Shown here one piece after another: positions 63,027 to 64,000 of a stretch of 64,000 nt of DNA. This DNA is from Murdochiella vaginalis (GTDB lineage: Bacteria > Bacillota > Clostridia > Tissierellales > Peptoniphilaceae). The notes beneath the pieces were generated by a model. The model saw nothing but the letters and a program-made list of their open reading frames with translations. It was not told where the DNA came from and made no database searches. The DNA is taken from assembly GCF_900119705.1 (NCBI RefSeq), contig NZ_LT632322.1:124001-188000 (forward strand). Reading direction: 5' to 3'. A program made the position numbers and the translations under genes. Within the stretch, counting starts at the first letter, position 1. Each line of letters starts with the position of its first letter.

Positions 63027-63960
63027 AACACGATTGGCCGTATTGATCGACGCAGAGAATATCTCGCCGAAATACATTCAGGTCATTTTTGACGAAGTAT
63101 CCAATTACGGGGTCTCCACCTATCGCCGCATCTACGGCGACTGGACCAGTACCCGCAATAACCGCTGGAAAGAAGTGCTTTTGGATAATTCCATAACGCC
63201 CATCCAGCAATACAGCTATACGGAAGGCAAAAATTCTTCCGATTCCGCCATGATTATCGATGCCATGGATATCCTCTACACGCTTTCTGTGGACGGCTAT
63301 GTCCTGGTCTCCTCCGACAGCGACTTTACGAGGCTGGCCTCCCGCCTTCGCGAATCCGGCATGACTGTCATCGGCATGGGCGAAAGCAAGACGCCGAACG
63401 CGTTTATTTCCGCATGCAATACATTTAAGTATTTGGATATTCTTTTTGCCTCGCTTGCCAATGCAGAAGAAGAGGAAGAAAATCACGAGGATTCGAAAAC
63501 GGCCAAAAGTAAGTCCGGCCGTAGTGCCGCTTCTGCACAGGAGCACGCGGCGACCTCTTCCAAATCGGAAGAAAAAGCTGCAGCAGCAGAAAACGGATCC
63601 ATGACGCCGGCAAAAGGAGCCACCGTTTTAACGCGCAAGGAATGGAAAAAAGATCATGCGCAGGCGACAACCGCGAAACGAAACGGGAAGCGCGAAGTGC
63701 CCCGTCCGCAGACTACCATTCTTTCTGTACGCAAAGCACTACGCAGTATTGTGCGCGAAAATTCCGACGAAGAAGATTGGATCTCGTTGGCGAATTTGGG
63801 CAACCAGCTTTCCAAGCGCTTCCCCGATTTTGACGTGCGAAACTACGGCCACCAAAAATTGGTCACCTTCATTGAATCTTTTCATGAATTCGAAGTCGCC
63901 CATCGACCGGTATCGGAGTTTGGCGACAAACAGCTTTTTGTGCGCCTGCGCAAGAAATAG
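63016..63960 (+). CDS. NYN-domain ribonuclease-like protein with C-terminal OST-HTH/LOTUS domain
   Basis: A 314-residue protein. The N-terminal NYN/PIN-like domain (about 1-150) has the acidic residues expected of a metal-dependent RNase: Asp12 (VLIDAEN), Asp76 (SSDSAMIID), Asp82, and Asp101/Asp103 (SSDSDFTRLA). A Lys/Ala/Ser-rich linker (about 155-225) follows. The C-terminus (about 235-312) reads as an OST-HTH/LOTUS domain, starting RKALRSIVRENSDEEDWISLA and ending VSEFGDKQLFVRLRKK; such domains bind RNA. LabA-like proteins of this plan occur across bacteria but no role is established. ATG 63016 overlaps the DUF368 stop by 11 bp. No terminator is seen before the window end. Confidence 0.87.
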   Translation: MNDETRLAVLIDAENISPKYIQVIFDEVSNYGVSTYRRIYGDWTSTRNNRWKEVLLDNSITPIQQYSYTEGKNSSDSAMIIDAMDILYTLSVDGYVLVSSDSDFTRLASRLRESGMTVIGMGESKTPNAFISACNTFKYLDILFASLANAEEEEENHEDSKTAKSKSGRSAASAQEHAATSSKSEEKAAAAENGSMTPAKGATVLTRKEWKKDHAQATTAKRNGKREVPRPQTTILSVRKALRSIVRENSDEEDWISLANLGNQLSKRFPDFDVRNYGHQKLVTFIESFHEFEVAHRPVSEFGDKQLFVRLRKK

Positions 63961-64000
63961 GCTTGCGGTCGGCTACAGCGTGGTACACCTCTTCACCCTA

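Noticed and set aside
1-64000. CRISPR array, insertion sequence or prophage
   Set aside because: I found no spaced direct repeats, transposase, integrase or phage structural gene in any frame.

Overview
The window is chromosomal DNA of a low-complexity, mid-GC (roughly 50%) Gram-positive anaerobe of the Firmicutes. Shine-Dalgarno sites of the AAGGAGG type precede most genes. Histidine is degraded through formiminoglutamate with formiminotransferase, cyclodeaminase and formate-THF ligase, a surface protein carries an A-P-K-T-G sorting signal, and many envelope and sensor proteins are clostridia-like. This fits an amino-acid-fermenting member of the Peptoniphilaceae/Tissierellia (a Murdochiella- or Peptoniphilus-like organism). 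That placement is inference, not proof. I see no insertion sequence, prophage, CRISPR array or replication origin.

Layout. 1-11.4 kb, mostly minus strand: the 3' end of a PD-(D/E)XK-like protein, then recD2-comF-hydroxyacid dehydrogenase, upp-murA, and ftsH-CBS pyrophosphatase-Sua5. 11.5-20 kb: a solitary eukaryotic-type glycogen branching enzyme; a HAD-Asp23-MATE operon; a second hydroxyacid dehydrogenase; a nicotinamidase-like hydrolase with a cation/proton antiporter; a hemolysin III protein; tRNA-Gly(CCC). 20.2-22.7 kb: an SPFH/zinc-ribbon protein with a small hydrophilic protein and a two-TM protein. 22.8-31.8 kb: the histidine-degradation cluster, with nhaC and hutU on the minus strand and hutI-ftcD-fhs-fchA on the plus strand, facing away from a shared 341-bp control region. 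31.9-33 kb: a DUF5067-like lipoprotein and a four-TM protein. 33.4-39.4 kb: a sensory and envelope module of orphan solute-binding lipoprotein, membrane-anchored LuxR regulator, second SPFH protein and TFIIB-type zinc-ribbon membrane protein. 39.5-43 kb: a seven/eight-TM degenerate kinase, an active histidine kinase and a NarL-type response regulator with overlapping ends. 43-47.6 kb: a surface-protein remnant and a 1345-residue sortase-anchored protein. 47.7-51.2 kb: a GATE/YjiH membrane protein, a PF06541 membrane protein and a GlmL/MutL-type chaperone. 51.3-56.2 kb: a large BTAD-AAA-TPR regulator divergent from hutH. 56.3-60.4 kb: a small membrane protein behind a promoter with a G9 tract in its spacer, two lipid-linked glycosyltransferases, an orphan HicB antitoxin and tRNA-Pro(GGG). 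60.6-64 kb: cysK-cysE-DUF368-NYN/OST-HTH, an overlapping operon.

How the genes work together. HutH, HutU, HutI and FtcD convert histidine to glutamate and 5-formimino-THF. FchA releases ammonia to give methenyl-THF. Fhs, run in reverse, can conserve the one-carbon unit as ATP plus formate. The methenyl-to-formyl step (FolD) is not in the window. NhaC lies next to hutU, and the large regulator divergent from hutH is the best candidate for control. Glutamate made here could enter a B12-dependent mutase pathway, for which GlmL would be the reactivation chaperone, but no mutase is present.

The points most worth a second look are the G9 promoter spacer, the solute-binding protein/membrane LuxR pair with no permease, the seven-TM pseudokinase three-gene unit, the hut regulator with its structured leader, and the two SPFH/zinc-ribbon loci.
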